64,000 nucleotides of DNA from Nakamurella leprariae. Its GTDB lineage: Bacteria; Actinomycetota; Actinomycetes; Mycobacteriales; Nakamurellaceae. Below are positions 62,555 to 64,000 of this stretch, piece after piece. Under the pieces are notes generated by a model. That model did not search any database and was not told the DNA's origin. It saw only the letters and a list, made by a program, of their open reading frames with translations. Positions within the stretch are counted from its first letter, which is position 1. Each line of letters opens with the position of its first letter. The translations under genes were made by a program, and so were the position numbers. The DNA lies in NCBI RefSeq assembly GCF_016918035.1, contig NZ_JAERWK010000012.1:62001-126000 (forward strand). Direction: 5' to 3'.

Positions 62555-63811
62555 ATGGACCCGACCTCGCCGACCCCGCGTCTCGTGTCCGTTCCCGACC
62601 CCGCCGAGGTCGTCGATCTCGGCGCCGGGCGGGGCCCGGCCTGGCTGGACGCAACGTTGGCCGAGCGGCTGCCCGACCTGGTCCGGCTCCGGCGGGACGT
62701 GCACCGCCATCCCGAGCTGGGTCGCCGCGAGTCGGCCACCACCGCGCTCGTCGTCCGCACTCTGCGGGACGCGGGCATCGCCGCCCGGGTGCTGCCCGGT
62801 GGCACCGGCGCGGTGGCCGACATCGGGACCGACGGGCCGCTGATCGGGCTGCGCGCCGACATCGACGCCCTGCCGATGCGCGAGACGACCGGCCTGCCCT
62901 ACGGCTCGACCATCCCGGACGTGGCCCACATGTGCGGTCACGACGCGCATCTCACCGTGCTGCTGGGCGCGGCGCTGGCCCTGCACCGGGCGCCGCAGCT
63001 GCCCGGCCGGGTGCGGGTGATCTTCCAGCCGGCCGAGGAGATGTTCCCCGGCGGGGCGCACGACGTCGTCGCCGCCGGCCTCGTCGAGGGCATGCAGTCG
63101 ATCTTCGCGTTGCACTGCGACCCGCGGCTGCCGGTCGGTCAGGTGGGCATCCGGGTCGGGCCGATCACCTCGACCTCGGACGTCATCGAGGTCCGGGTGG
63201 CGGGGCCGGGCGGGCACACCTCGCGGCCGCACCTGACCGCTGACCTGGTGTACGCGCTCGGCCTGCTGATCACCGGGCTGCCGGCGCTGCTGACCCGGCG
63301 GATGGATCCCCGGGCCGCGGCGGTGATGGTCTGGGGGGCCGTGCACGCCGGACAAGCGCCGAACGCCATCCCGCAGGACGGCGTGGTCCGCGGCACGCTG
63401 CGGCTGATGAACCGGGCCGCGTGGGACTCGGCCGAGCACATCGTGCGGTCGTTGGTGTCGGAGATCCTCACGCCGACCCGGGTGGAGTACGAGCTGACCT
63501 ACAGCCGAGGCGTGCCGCCGGTCGACAACGACCTGGTGTGCTCGACCCTGCAGCGGGCCGCGGTGGAGCGGGGGCTGGGTCCGGACTCGGTGGCGACGGT
63601 CGAACAGTCCAGCGGCGCCGAGGACTTCGCGGTGTACCTGGACCACGTGCCGGGGTCGCTGGCCCGGCTCGGGGTGTGGGACGGGGTGCGGGCGCCGGTC
63701 GACCTGCACTCGCCGCAGTTCGTGCTGGACGAGCGGGCGCTGGCCGTCGGGGTGCGGCTCACCACCCACACCGCCCTGGCCGCACTGGGTGTCGACCGGG
63801 TCCTGGGCTGA
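62555..63811 (+). CDS. M20 family amidohydrolase (AmiA/AmiB-like)
   Basis: A 418-residue zinc amidohydrolase of the HipO/AbgB type that removes acyl groups from N-acyl amino acids or related compounds. Motifs: 'LRRDVHRHPELGRRESAT' (about residues 44-61), 'GLRADIDALPMRETTGLPYG' (about 98-117), the metal site 'AHMCGHDAHLTVLLGAALAL' (about 126-145), 'RVIFQPAEEMFPGGAHDVV' (catalytic Glu-Glu) and 'GPGGHTSRPHL' (dimerisation His). Late 'SSGAEDFAVYLDHVPG' completes the set. Homologues of this kind (amiA1/amiB1) lie near PNP in M. tuberculosis, from memory. A TACCCT box lies 9 bases before ATG 62555. Confidence 0.93.
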   Translation: MDPTSPTPRLVSVPDPAEVVDLGAGRGPAWLDATLAERLPDLVRLRRDVHRHPELGRRESATTALVVRTLRDAGIAARVLPGGTGAVADIGTDGPLIGLRADIDALPMRETTGLPYGSTIPDVAHMCGHDAHLTVLLGAALALHRAPQLPGRVRVIFQPAEEMFPGGAHDVVAAGLVEGMQSIFALHCDPRLPVGQVGIRVGPITSTSDVIEVRVAGPGGHTSRPHLTADLVYALGLLITGLPALLTRRMDPRAAAVMVWGAVHAGQAPNAIPQDGVVRGTLRLMNRAAWDSAEHIVRSLVSEILTPTRVEYELTYSRGVPPVDNDLVCSTLQRAAVERGLGPDSVATVEQSSGAEDFAVYLDHVPGSLARLGVWDGVRAPVDLHSPQFVLDERALAVGVRLTTHTALAALGVDRVLG

Positions 63812-63830
63812 GCGATCTCGACGGTGCCGG

Positions 63831-64000
63831 TCAGCTGCCCAGCGATCGGCACGGCCGGCGGCGCAGCGCGGCCACGTACTCGCTGGGGGCGTCGGCCGCC
63901 TCCGCGGCGTCCGCGATGACTCCGAGCAGCCGGGCCGACGGCAACCCGCCCTCGAACGCCTGCAGCGCGTACAGCCAGACCAGCCGGTCGCCGTCCAGCG
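63831..64000 (-). CDS. Gamma-glutamylcyclotransferase-like protein, C-terminal part (runs off the window)
   Basis: The last 55 residues of a gene continuing beyond 64000. 'VWLYALQAFEGGLPSARLLG' and 'AAEAADAPSEYVAAL' followed by 'RRRPC' match, as I recall, the C-terminus of actinobacterial gamma-glutamylcyclotransferase-fold proteins (Rv3304-like). The N-terminal catalytic 'YGSN' and Glu cannot be seen here. It converges on the M20 gene with a 19-base gap. Confidence 0.72.
   Translation of the reverse strand, partial: LDGDRLVWLYALQAFEGGLPSARLLGVIADAAEAADAPSEYVAALRRRPCRSLGS

Overview
The window is a GC-rich (roughly 70% or more) chromosomal segment of an actinomycete. The evidence is codon use with G or C in nearly every third position, many GTG starts, a chain of ATGA/GTGA start-stop overlaps, and actinobacterial family proteins (DUF6350, DUF3017, DUF5302, DUF222-HNH, the Rv3311-like family, App1). 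Several genes look leaderless, with a TANNNT box 6-7 bases before the start codon. I cannot name the species; Nakamurella or a relative would fit. No rRNA, tRNA, IS element, prophage or CRISPR array was seen.

Layout. 1-5.0 kb: DedA-like membrane protein, chorismate mutase with an apparent aromatic-amino-acid attenuator, RibD-type reductase, PcrA helicase. 5.1-21.0 kb is an accessory block: a pseudo-receiver/PIG-L deacetylase divergent from a coupled ATP-grasp/PHP/GT2/small-membrane-protein operon; three polytopic membrane proteins; decayed SnoaL and TetR remnants; a ferric-siderophore uptake operon with its cytoplasmic reductase; an AraC regulator coupled to a shikimate-dehydrogenase-like gene. 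21.4-31.5 kb is core metabolism: sucCD, DUF6350, purN-purH, a pentapeptide protein, folD, DUF3017, icd. 31.7-43.4 kb: exonuclease III, App1 phosphatase, trpS, a DUF222-HNH protein, YihY, a glyoxalase-like protein, a DacB-type carboxypeptidase and sdhCDAB. 43.8-54.7 kb is mainly nucleoside salvage (add, deoC, upp, phosphopentomutase/phosphomannomutase, PNP) with an FprA-type reductase, a DUF5302 protein and a Ser/Thr kinase. 54.7-64 kb: a GCS2-family ligase, a large LPXTG surface protein with a vWA domain and about ten repeats, an M20 amidohydrolase and the 3' end of a gamma-glutamylcyclotransferase gene.

How it works together. sucCD, icd and sdhCDAB supply four TCA-cycle activities. purN, purH and folD link one-carbon folate to purine synthesis, while add, PNP, the mutase, deoC and upp recycle nucleosides. 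The core gene order resembles what I recall for Streptomyces and, in two separate pieces, Mycobacterium tuberculosis, so the 5.1-21 kb block and the surface-protein locus are the least conserved parts.

Most notable: the leader peptide plus terminator before chorismate mutase; the PIG-L/ATP-grasp/PHP/GT2 module; a dispersed hairpin element at about 14.7 and 45.0 kb; short tandem repeats (12, 15 and 47 bp) at gene boundaries; and the surface protein. None was tested computationally here.
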